A stretch of DNA of 6,340 nucleotides from Lysobacterales bacterium. Its GTDB lineage: Bacteria; Pseudomonadota; Gammaproteobacteria; Xanthomonadales; SZUA-36. The stretch lies in NCBI GenBank assembly GCA_030637665.1, contig DAOWGA010000139.1, positions 1 through 6,340 on the forward strand, read 5' to 3'. The position numbers and the translations under genes were made by a program. Below are positions 1-6,295 of the stretch, piece after piece; position 1 is the stretch's first letter, and each line of letters starts with the position of its first letter. A model generated the notes under the pieces. The model did no database searches, was not told the origin of the DNA, and saw only the letters and a program-made list of their open reading frames with translations.

Positions 1-114
1 GAGATGAGGTGCCGCACTGCGCTGATATGCGGTGACTTCGTGGTCCTTGCCGGCTAGTTGGCGGCAAACAGAACTTCCCAGGAAACCGCTGCCGCCGGTA
101 ACGAGGACTTTCAA
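1..114 (-). CDS. oleD: OleD, NAD(P)-dependent 2-alkyl-3-ketoalkanoate reductase (N-terminus only, cut by window edge)
   Basis: Only the first 38 codons are in the window; the gene runs off the left edge. The translation starts MKVLVTGGSGFLGSSV, the first beta strand and dinucleotide-binding turn of an extended short-chain dehydrogenase/reductase, with the GxxGxxG glycines at residues 7, 10 and 13. The start is a TTG at 114-112, chosen because AGGAG (126-122) lies 7 bases upstream and no ATG or GTG fits the Rossmann N-terminus as well. It begins 4 bases after the oleC stop, so it is probably translated by coupling to oleC. In characterised ole clusters the gene after oleC is oleD, which reduces the OleA product, a 2-alkyl-3-keto acid, to the 2-alkyl-3-hydroxy acid in the cytoplasm. 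The family call is secure; OleD rather than another extended SDR is inferred from position, because the catalytic YxxxK lies outside the window. Confidence 0.85.
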   Translation of the reverse strand, partial: MKVLVTGGSGFLGSSVCRQLAGKDHEVTAYQRSAAPHL

Positions 115-118
115 ATAT

Positions 119-1807
119 TCACTCCTGCATTTTTTTCGCCGCCCACTTTGCGAGTTCTTCGCGGCCAATTTTGGAGTTGTGGCGAATATCCACCGGAAAC
201 CCGGGGTGGAACAGGACGGTGCGGATGCTGCGCGTCAGGGCAAATGCCTGGGCGAGCTGAAGCAGGTCGTAATGAACACGTTCACGATCTACCGGGGCCA
301 GTTTCCCTTTCACTTCGATACACAAGACCGGGATCTGCGCACCCGTGGCGCCAATTCCCACTACGGCGGAGCGAAGCAGGTCCGGGTGCTGGTTGAAAAC
401 CGCTCCGCACTGGTCGGCAAACAGCGTCTCTTTGCCGGTATCGATACGCTGGGACACCCGGCCGCAGTACCACAGGCGGCCCATGCCATCCATGATGCCG
501 ACATCACCCATGCGGTGCCAGATCACTCCATTGACATCTTTCACCTTGGCCATTTGCGTATCACTATCCCGATTCCAGTAGCTGTCTGTGCAACTGGGCC
601 CGGAGACAATGATTTCTCCCGGCATACCCAGGGGCATTTCGGTGGTTTCAGAAAGGTCGTTGAAGGCCATTTCGCTGAGCTTGATGATCTTGACGTGGTT
701 CGGCTCAATGGGGCGGCCGACGCAAATGCCGTCACCCGACTCCATCATGTCCTGCATTCGGCTATCCAGTTGCCGGGCGGAGATGCTGCTGACCGGCAGG
801 CACTCGGTTGCTCCATAGGGCGTATGGATTTCGGCGTCCTGGTACAGGGCTTTTTCCATGCGCCGGATGGTGCGGATGGGTACGGCGGCACCGGCTGAAA
901 TCACCCGGGTGACACTCTCCAGACGCCCCCCCTTTTGTTCCATGTAGCGGCTCAGATTATCGAGCAGGGCAGGTGAGCCGAAGATATTGGTGACCTTGTA
1001 TTCATCGATGGCCTGCACTAACTGCTCTGGATCGGCCTTGGCCGGCCGGGTCGGGTCCATGGATGGCACCACCGTGGTCATGCCGAGTGCCGGGTCGAAC
1101 AAAGCAAACGGTGGAAAGGTCGGCAGGCTGACCTCACCTGGTTGAATATTGAAAGCATTTTTCAGCATCTCGACCTGGGCGTTGAAATGCCGGTGCCGGT
1201 AAACGACGCCCTTGGGCACGCCGGTACTGCCGGATGTGAACAGGATGGCCGCCATGTCTGCGGGCTTGGGAACATGCAGCATTTCACCCGAGCTGCGCTC
1301 ACCCATGGCTCTGAGTTTTTTCAGATTAATACCACCGAATCCCAGTGACGGGCCGGCCGTGACGATCTGTTCGCAGGATTCTTTTGCCCAACCCAGGATT
1401 TTACGTGCAAACTGGGCTTTTGTAACACCGATAAAAGCTTTCGGCGAAGCTTCGGCCAGACATTGCTTCAGTGGCTTCATGCCGATGCCGGGATCAATCA
1501 GCACCGGTACCGCACCGGCCTTGAACATGGCGAAAAACATCGCGAAAAAATCGAGGCCCGGTGTGAGCATCAAGGCCGTTCTTGTACCCGGTTCGATGCC
1601 GTATTCGCCCAAGCCCCTGGCGTAGCAGTCGCTGAGCTCATTCAGTTCCTGGTAGCTGCAACTCGTGTATTTGATGCGCTTGAAGGCGTTGCCCCGGGGA
1701 TAATAGATGGCGGTTTCGTTGGGTTGGCGCGATGCCTGCCAGCTCAGCGCGCCGGCAACATTACCGAATTTTTCAGTATCCCAGGTATTATCCACTGGCA
1801 TGTCCAT
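119..1807 (-). CDS. oleC: OleC, ATP-dependent beta-lactone synthetase (ANL superfamily)
   Basis: A 562-residue cytoplasmic adenylate-forming enzyme, a usual length for stand-alone OleC. In characterised systems OleC activates 2-alkyl-3-hydroxy acids with ATP and closes them to cis-beta-lactones, the third Ole step. Visible ANL motifs: P-loop TSGSTGVPKG (191-200), YGATE (331-335), the MGD aspartate D435, the hinge G449-R450, and the C-terminal catalytic lysine K546 in HNSKIGREEL. The stretches SMDPTRP (249-255), FGSPALLD (276-283) and PYGATECLP (330-338) match my memory of Xanthomonas OleC rather than ordinary acyl-CoA synthetases. The start is ATG 1807, with AGGGAAG (1823-1817) 9 bases upstream; a second ATG at 1801 would remove two residues. 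The gene overlaps the end of oleB by 20 bases and is followed after 4 bases by oleD. In actinobacteria oleB and oleC can be fused; here they are separate. No truncation or missing motif is seen. Confidence 0.95.
   Translation of the reverse strand: MDMPVDNTWDTEKFGNVAGALSWQASRQPNETAIYYPRGNAFKRIKYTSCSYQELNELSDCYARGLGEYGIEPGTRTALMLTPGLDFFAMFFAMFKAGAVPVLIDPGIGMKPLKQCLAEASPKAFIGVTKAQFARKILGWAKESCEQIVTAGPSLGFGGINLKKLRAMGERSSGEMLHVPKPADMAAILFTSGSTGVPKGVVYRHRHFNAQVEMLKNAFNIQPGEVSLPTFPPFALFDPALGMTTVVPSMDPTRPAKADPEQLVQAIDEYKVTNIFGSPALLDNLSRYMEQKGGRLESVTRVISAGAAVPIRTIRRMEKALYQDAEIHTPYGATECLPVSSISARQLDSRMQDMMESGDGICVGRPIEPNHVKIIKLSEMAFNDLSETTEMPLGMPGEIIVSGPSCTDSYWNRDSDTQMAKVKDVNGVIWHRMGDVGIMDGMGRLWYCGRVSQRIDTGKETLFADQCGAVFNQHPDLLRSAVVGIGATGAQIPVLCIEVKGKLAPVDRERVHYDLLQLAQAFALTRSIRTVLFHPGFPVDIRHNSKIGREELAKWAAKKMQE
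122..126 (-). promoter_or_regulatory. Ribosome binding site that fixes the oleD TTG start
   Basis: AGGAG on the minus strand, inside the last codons of oleC, with 7 bases between it and the TTG at 114-112. It is the strongest Shine-Dalgarno match in the ole operon. Because it is embedded in oleC just before its stop codon, ribosomes finishing oleC are well placed to start oleD. Confidence 0.75.
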
Positions 1808-2684
1808 GATTCGAATCTTCCCTGATTTCGATGAATTTTTTAATCGTGTCGATCAACGCGGGTCCGCCGTCCTCCAGGACATAATGGCCACAGTCCTGAA
1901 AACGGTGAAGTGCAGCGTCCGGATAGTATTCCAGCCACCGCTTGAGAAAGGTCTTATCGAATACGAAATCCTTTTCTCCCCATGCAATCAGGCACGGTTT
2001 GTCCTTTAACAAGTGTAAATGCTCCGCTGTTTGGAGCAAAATGTCAAAGCCCGGGTCTTTTTTGCTCAGAGGGATATCCTGCACAAAGCGTGCGGTGGCA
2101 ATCCGGTTGGCAGGCGAATCATAGGGTAATGTGTATGCTTTTCTGATCTCTTTTGACACCGGTTTCTTGAATGCTACCTTTGCTGCAATGCCGGAAAATG
2201 CATTGAAACGAAGCACCAGGAATTCCCCGATTTTGAGGTCGCGCACCAGGCTGAGGGCCGGGGGCATGCGTTTTTCTTCAGGCAAAGGAAAGGCGGCTGT
2301 GTTCAGTATGACCAGTTTCGAAATGCGCTCCGGGTATTGCACTGCCCATGAAAAACCAATCATGCCGCCCCAGTCATGCACCACCAGTGTTATGGGTTGG
2401 GAAAGGCCCAGGTGGTCGATCAGCGTATCTATATCCTTGATTCGGCTGGCCAGACGGTAATCGTATTTTTCATCGCCTGGCTTGTCGGACAGGCCGCATC
2501 CGATATGGTCGGGTACGATGCAGCGATAGCTTGAGCTCAGCGCCTTGACCAGGTTGCGATAATAGAAAGACCAGGTGGGGTTGCCATGCAGCATCAGCAC
2601 CGGCGGAGCATCGCGCGGGCCTTCGTCGAGGTAGTGCATGCGCAAACCCCGGGTTTCCAGGTAGTGGCTGGAGAATGGGTACAA
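1788..2684 (-). CDS. oleB: OleB, beta-lactone decarboxylase (alpha/beta hydrolase, haloalkane dehalogenase-like)
   Basis: A 298-residue alpha/beta hydrolase. In characterised systems OleB splits the OleC beta-lactone into a cis-olefin and CO2, the final Ole step, within an OleBCD assembly. Visible motifs: oxyanion-loop HGNPTWS (33-39), nucleophile elbow HDWGG with nucleophile Asp104, the probable acid Asp239 in WGEKD, and catalytic His267 in DCGHYVLED. An aspartate rather than serine nucleophile places it with haloalkane dehalogenases, so automatic tools may give that name; the position between oleA and oleC decides for OleB. The start is uncertain. TTG 2684 is used, but Shine-Dalgarno support is weak (AGG 12 bases upstream), and the frame is open upstream to 2772 with no ATG, GTG, TTG or CTG. 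An ATT at 2705-2703, 8 bases after GGAG (2717-2714), would add seven residues. The last 20 bases overlap oleC. Confidence 0.93.
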   Translation of the reverse strand: MYPFSSHYLETRGLRMHYLDEGPRDAPPVLMLHGNPTWSFYYRNLVKALSSSYRCIVPDHIGCGLSDKPGDEKYDYRLASRIKDIDTLIDHLGLSQPITLVVHDWGGMIGFSWAVQYPERISKLVILNTAAFPLPEEKRMPPALSLVRDLKIGEFLVLRFNAFSGIAAKVAFKKPVSKEIRKAYTLPYDSPANRIATARFVQDIPLSKKDPGFDILLQTAEHLHLLKDKPCLIAWGEKDFVFDKTFLKRWLEYYPDAALHRFQDCGHYVLEDGGPALIDTIKKFIEIREDSNHGHASG

Positions 2685-2739
2685 ATGTTGTGGAGGCCTG
2701 GAAATGGGATTTACTCCATTTAGTCCTGCATATGTCTGC

Positions 2740-3756
2740 CTACCAAATGATTTCCGCCATGGAGCAGTTCAGACCGGAGCCGATCCCCAGCAGGGCAACG
2801 CGGTCACCACGCCTTATTTTTCCCAGCTCCACCGCCTGTGCCAATACAATCGGAACCGATGCAGGGCCAATGTTGCCCATTTCCGGGTAAATGGCGTGCA
2901 CTTTTTCCGGATCCAGTCCCAGCAATTTGACCAGTGACTCGGTGTGCACCTTGCTGACCTGGTGGATCACAAACTGGTCCAGTTCGCTCACCACCCAGCC
3001 CAGTTTGATCTTTGCTGCGTGGAAGGTTTTCATGGCCAGCTTGAGGCCTTCACTGAGCAGTATCCTGGTGTCAGTGACCATCTGGTCCATCTGGCCATGG
3101 CACAGCCGGTTGAACTCGGTGGCTGCACGGGAAACGCTGCCCAGGTAAGGGTGCCCCTCCGGCGCCAGTTCCTTGCGTGCCATGACCATCGCCGCGGCGC
3201 CGGAACCCAGTGTCAGGGAAGCGAATTCTGCCCGGAACTGTTCCTCGCCTACTTCCGGGCCCAGCAGGCGCTCGATGGTCGCCTCAGTGATTGGCCGGCT
3301 GGATTCACCGTCCACGATCAATGCATATTCCACTTCAGTGCGCTCAATCATGCGCGCCGCGATGTCCATGCCATTGAGGAAAGCCAGGCAAGCGTTGCCC
3401 ACATCGAAATTCAGGCAGTTTTCACTCAGATCAAGATTGCCGTGCACGATGCATGCAGTCGACGGCTCGAGGTAGTCGCGGCACACCGACGTATTGATGA
3501 TCACGCCGATTTTTCCGCGGTCGATGCCAGCGTCATCAAGCGCTTTTTCTGCCGCCAGCGTGGCTGCGTCCGAAGGCTGAGTTCCCTTCTTCCAGAAGCG
3601 GCGCGCGCCAATACCGAAAACCTCTTCCAGTAAATCATCACGGATGCCCAGCCGATCGAGCGTGGGCCGGAGTTGTCGTTCAATTTCTTTCGATGTGACG
3701 CGAATAGGTGGATTAATCGCAGCAAGGGATTGGATTACTACATTTTTGAATTTCAT
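2740..3756 (-). CDS. oleA: OleA, thiolase-fold acyl-CoA condensing enzyme (head-to-head Claisen condensation)
   Basis: A 338-residue thiolase-superfamily protein related to 3-oxoacyl-ACP synthase III. OleA condenses two long-chain acyl-CoAs into a 2-alkyl-3-keto acid and commits fatty acids to olefin synthesis in the cytoplasm. Catalytic Cys123 lies in NACLAF (121-126), His265 in VIHQVS, Asn295 in GNIGPASVP, and Glu97 in DYLEPST. In published Xanthomonas campestris OleA, as I recall it, the corresponding residues are Cys143, His285, Asn315 and Glu117; all four are offset by exactly 20, so spacing is conserved. The C-terminal GIGSGLNCSMAEIIW (324-338) is also typical. ATG 3756 gives the N-terminus MKFKNV, aligning with Xanthomonas OleA; the ribosome site is weak. 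It is the first gene of the minus-strand operon, with 55 bases before oleB. A probable promoter lies about 130 bases upstream. FabH is the nearest alternative, rejected because of Glu97 and the operon. Confidence 0.96.
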   Translation of the reverse strand: MKFKNVVIQSLAAINPPIRVTSKEIERQLRPTLDRLGIRDDLLEEVFGIGARRFWKKGTQPSDAATLAAEKALDDAGIDRGKIGVIINTSVCRDYLEPSTACIVHGNLDLSENCLNFDVGNACLAFLNGMDIAARMIERTEVEYALIVDGESSRPITEATIERLLGPEVGEEQFRAEFASLTLGSGAAAMVMARKELAPEGHPYLGSVSRAATEFNRLCHGQMDQMVTDTRILLSEGLKLAMKTFHAAKIKLGWVVSELDQFVIHQVSKVHTESLVKLLGLDPEKVHAIYPEMGNIGPASVPIVLAQAVELGKIRRGDRVALLGIGSGLNCSMAEIIW

Positions 3757-3887
3757 GATTTCGCCAGACCAGTGATGGGCATAAAGTGAGGGCGCCCGGG
3801 GCTGGCTTCAAGCGGTGTGCGCCGGGATTTGTGCTTTGGATGCCAAACATGAGACTTGATACCCGCACTTCTATGTTCGTGCGTCAC

Positions 3888-3917
3888 ATTATAGACTGAG
3901 CTGACAGAAAGAATCGA
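3888..3917 (-). promoter_or_regulatory. Candidate sigma70 promoter for the ole operon
   Basis: Minus strand. A perfect -10 hexamer TATAAT occupies 3893-3888. With an 18-base spacer the -35 would be TCGATT (3917-3912), matching only three of six consensus bases, so an activator or another spacing is possible. A transcript starting near 3881 would have a leader of about 125 bases before the oleA ATG. No operator repeat is obvious. The only support is the exact -10 match and its orientation in the divergent intergenic region. Confidence 0.4.
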
Positions 3918-4015
3918 CGTTGCAACAATGTCGCCAGGTCAAGAGGGCGCCAGGCAAAATAGTGGAAACAGCGCACGACAGCAGGCTGATAAGGCAATCG
4001 GATTTCAGTGACCGC

Positions 4016-4019
4016 AGGA
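4016..4019 (+). promoter_or_regulatory. Ribosome binding site supporting the TTG 4025 start
   Basis: AGGA lies 5 bases before TTG 4025. The protein made from there begins about 11 residues before the conserved EVQLW stretch, which is normal for Sfp-type enzymes, whereas upstream starts add 21 or 35 residues of unlikely sequence. The match is short and the spacing slightly tight, so this is supporting evidence only. Confidence 0.45.
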
Positions 4020-4024
4020 TTCCT

Positions 4025-4738
4025 TTGCATGAACTGGAACAGCCTCACTCGGGTGAAGTGCAGCTCTGGTATCTGGATCTGGGCATGCTGGGCCTGTCCC
4101 TGCAGCACGCACTCGGCGGGTCCCGTGAACAGGCTACGTATCCTCGTCTTACTCTTGGCCAGCTACGATTCGCAAGGCGTTTCTATTTGAAACTCTTGCT
4201 CGGGGCCTACCTGGGAGTCCCCGGAAAATCAGTCAGGATCAATCGCGGCAATCGTGGTAAACCCGTGTTGGACAAAAGCGCCCACGATAGTGATCTGCAC
4301 TTCAGCATGGCGAAAAGTGGAGACCGGCTGCTGATCGGTATTTCAAGCTCCGGCCAGATTGGTGTGGACCTCGAGCCGGCTGACCGGCGCGCTCACTATG
4401 CCTTAGGTGTGGCCCGGCGTTATTTCAGTGAGGCGGAAGCCCGAGCCCTGGAGAATATTGGGCCGGAGCGCCTGGACGAGGCATTCCTGCGGGCCTGGGC
4501 CTGCAAGGAAGCGGTGGTCAAGGCCTCAGGGGAAGGCATTGCAAACCAGTTGTGCCGCTTTACCGTGGAAATCGATCCTGACCTCCCATGCTCAATTCTC
4601 GAGTTTGAAAATGATAATCCGGCGCAATGGTCGCTGGCGCTGGTGCAGCCCGAGGAGGGCTTTGTTGGTGCGGTGGCTGTACACAACGAGCTAATGACTG
4701 TGCGGGCACACAAGTTGTTGCCTGTCGATCCTGCCTGA
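4025..4738 (+). CDS. 4'-phosphopantetheinyl transferase, Sfp/Gsp/HetI type
   Basis: A 237-residue enzyme expected to move the phosphopantetheine arm of CoA onto a serine of acyl- or peptidyl-carrier domains in the cytoplasm. Numbering is from TTG 4025. Motifs in family order: EVQLWYLDL near the N-terminus (about 11-19), RGKPVLD (77-83), a position equivalent to the Sfp Ser-His-Ser loop (HFSMAKSGD, 92-100), GVDLE with metal-binding Asp115 and Glu117, and the WACKEAVVKASGEG signature with Trp158, Lys161, Glu162 and Lys166. Length suits the two-domain Sfp class. The start is uncertain: TTG 3920 (272 residues) and GTG 3962 (258 residues) are also in frame, but TTG 4025 has an AGGA and gives the family's usual N-terminus. 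Oddity: the loop reads AKS where Sfp has SHS, so the CoA-contacting histidine is a lysine. It is divergent from oleA and converges on the metallopeptidase gene. No carrier protein is encoded in the window, so its partner is unknown. Confidence 0.9.
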   Translation: MHELEQPHSGEVQLWYLDLGMLGLSLQHALGGSREQATYPRLTLGQLRFARRFYLKLLLGAYLGVPGKSVRINRGNRGKPVLDKSAHDSDLHFSMAKSGDRLLIGISSSGQIGVDLEPADRRAHYALGVARRYFSEAEARALENIGPERLDEAFLRAWACKEAVVKASGEGIANQLCRFTVEIDPDLPCSILEFENDNPAQWSLALVQPEEGFVGAVAVHNELMTVRAHKLLPVDPA

Positions 4739-4753
4739 TCAGCCAGTCCCCTC

Positions 4754-6136
4754 TCAGCCGTTCATGATATAGAAACGGATTCTTCCCCAGGACGCATCCG
4801 GGTCCAATTTGATGGATTTCGTTTCCAATACCAGCCCGAGACCTTCGAATGTGCGGCTCAGGTCCGGAAATTCATCGTCAGTAACATGCTCGCGATACAG
4901 GTCTGCGAACACACTGGTACCGGTGATCCGGTCGAGTTCTGAAAACAACTCCCGGGCGCGCCAGCTGCGATTGCTGATGAGGCAGCAATCCCGCAGTTGT
5001 GCCAGCGCGGAATCGAGGGATTGCCGGCCATCGGACATCAGCCTCAGCTCGGTGTCAGCCTGCAACATCATGGCCGCGCCACTCCAGTAGACCCGCATGG
5101 TTGATTTCCAGCCCGAGCGCGTCGCTGCGGCCAGCGTTTCGCCGCGGCTGGCGGCGCGGCCCCGCTCGAAACCTGCGTGCAGGTTCTGCCATGCCTGCTG
5201 CTCACTCAGGCGGCCGTCGCGTGCGCGAAGAATATTCTGGTAATACGTAGCAATACCTTCGGAAAACCACCGGTCACGGCGGGAAACATAGGGCAGCAGC
5301 AAGTGACTCAGTTCATGAGTTGCAATCCAGTCATTGCTAAACTGGTCCAGGGAGCGTGTCTCGTCAACAAAAAACTCGGCAGCGACACCTCCGCCACGCA
5401 GAACATGCGCCCAGGGCACCACACTGCGTTGACTGCCGATGGGTACGATCAGAATCTGTGGTGCAGGCCGTGGGAAATGGCCGTAGACCGAAGCTACGGC
5501 CTCACCGCTTTCGCGCACCCATTGACCCAGCATGTCACGCTGCTGATCACTGAGATCGCCGATTACCGCAACCCGCAGAACCATTCCTCCGATGGGTATG
5601 CGCTGAACCTTGAAGTGACCGATGGCTATTCGCGCAGTCCAGCTTACCGGTGTTGGGTCGGGCCGGAATAACCAGGCTCCTGGCGGCCCGGGCTGTTCTT
5701 TCCAGGGTGTGGAAATTGACATGCCATCGGGTATTCGAAGCTCAACCGTGATTGGCCGGCGATCTCCATCGCGCCACAGCCAGAGATCGCCACTGGTCAG
5801 CAGATCCCGGTCGAGCTTTTGCGCCAGGCGGTAATTTTTTTCTGTCAGGGCTTTACTCAGCTGTACTTGCCAGTTGATGCAAGCATTATCAGCCAGCAAG
5901 GGCAGAGTCAATCGTGCGCTGCGGGAATCCTGCTCAATTTCCTGCCCGTCAACCCGCACCCAGTTGGTGAATTTTCCCGCCTGGCTATTGCGGTGCAGTT
6001 GCCGGGGCGCAGGCCCGTCGAAACAGGCTTCAACGGTGGCCGCTTTCAGCCTTGCGTCAAAATGCACGGTATAGCGATCGTCCGAATGTGCAAGGAGCGG
6101 CAGAAAAAAAATGATTATGAGTACGAATTTATGCAT
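4754..6136 (-). CDS. Predicted exported zinc metallopeptidase, peptidase MA-like gluzincin
   Basis: I do not recognise a named gene. From ATG 6136 the protein has 460 residues and begins MHKFVLIIIFFLPLLAHSDD, a short basic end, hydrophobic core and likely signal peptidase site after residue 16 or 18, so export to periplasm or surface is expected. No later membrane segment is seen. The N-terminal half (about 20-180) is probably beta-rich and not recognised. The catalytic part has HELSH (274-278) followed 14 residues later by Glu293 in WFSEGIATYY, the zinc site of peptidase MA/gluzincin enzymes, and YWSGAAMM (350-357), whose Tyr350 may assist catalysis as in M1 and M61 relatives. Substrate is unknown. 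In-frame ATGs at 6172 and 6256 would add 12 or 40 residues; neither has a good ribosome site, and the signal peptide favours 6136. It converges on the phosphopantetheinyl transferase gene with 15 bases between stops. A non-peptidase role cannot be excluded. Confidence 0.8.
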   Translation of the reverse strand: MHKFVLIIIFFLPLLAHSDDRYTVHFDARLKAATVEACFDGPAPRQLHRNSQAGKFTNWVRVDGQEIEQDSRSARLTLPLLADNACINWQVQLSKALTEKNYRLAQKLDRDLLTSGDLWLWRDGDRRPITVELRIPDGMSISTPWKEQPGPPGAWLFRPDPTPVSWTARIAIGHFKVQRIPIGGMVLRVAVIGDLSDQQRDMLGQWVRESGEAVASVYGHFPRPAPQILIVPIGSQRSVVPWAHVLRGGGVAAEFFVDETRSLDQFSNDWIATHELSHLLLPYVSRRDRWFSEGIATYYQNILRARDGRLSEQQAWQNLHAGFERGRAASRGETLAAATRSGWKSTMRVYWSGAAMMLQADTELRLMSDGRQSLDSALAQLRDCCLISNRSWRARELFSELDRITGTSVFADLYREHVTDDEFPDLSRTFEGLGLVLETKSIKLDPDASWGRIRFYIMNG

Positions 6137-6295
6137 GGCGTCTGCATCTATTTTGCCACGTTTGTCCCACATAATGCGCTTCGGCGCCTCACCCCCCACG
6201 TTCCTTGTGTCGCGATGAGCAGGCCGAAGAAAAGGATTTGCACGGGCCTGGATCATTTAACGAGTCGGAGTCTTGATCTAGAATCGCCCCTGGCC

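Larger units (their letters stand above)
3757..4024. other. Divergent control region between oleA and the phosphopantetheinyl transferase gene
   Basis: These 268 bases separate two divergently transcribed genes. The region holds the TATAAT element facing oleA and, facing right, a weak pair GAAACA (3965-3970) and GATAAG (3988-3993) with a 17-base spacer. The weak pair would start a transcript about 25 bases before TTG 4025. A GC-rich patch with GGCGCCCGGG lies near 3791-3800 but forms no clear hairpin. The rightward reading frame is open from 3905, with possible starts TTG 3920 and GTG 3962. The encoded residues before 4025 look non-coding, with no resemblance to the family and several rare AGG and ATA codons. 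No RNA gene or operator was recognised. Confidence 0.55.

Noticed and set aside
32..898. A 288-codon plus-strand open frame opposite oleC
   Set aside because: It lies wholly on the antisense strand of oleC and of the oleD N-terminus, both strongly supported by motifs. Its translation shows no recognisable domain and has the His/Ala/Gly-rich look of an antisense frame.
1788..2684. oleB as a haloalkane dehalogenase
   Set aside because: The HDWGG nucleophile motif invites that name, but the gene sits between oleA and oleC, and characterised OleB proteins are dehalogenase-like beta-lactone decarboxylases.
2944..3633. A 229-codon plus-strand open frame opposite oleA
   Set aside because: It is antisense to the catalytic core of oleA, with no domain and no ribosome site argument; treated as a shadow frame.
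3785..3830. GC-rich inverted segments (GGCGCCCGGG and GCGCCGGGA) as a terminator or operator
   Set aside because: The arms do not pair into a stable hairpin with a T-tract, and the repeat is too imperfect to claim as an operator.
3928..4011. A 27-codon plus-strand frame starting with ATG before the transferase gene
   Set aside because: It could be a leader peptide, but there is no clear ribosome site, no regulatory residue run and no terminator or attenuator structure after it.
6137..6256. N-terminal extension of the metallopeptidase to ATG 6256
   Set aside because: The 40 extra residues have no ribosome site and no recognisable content, and they would bury a clear signal peptide that starts at ATG 6136.
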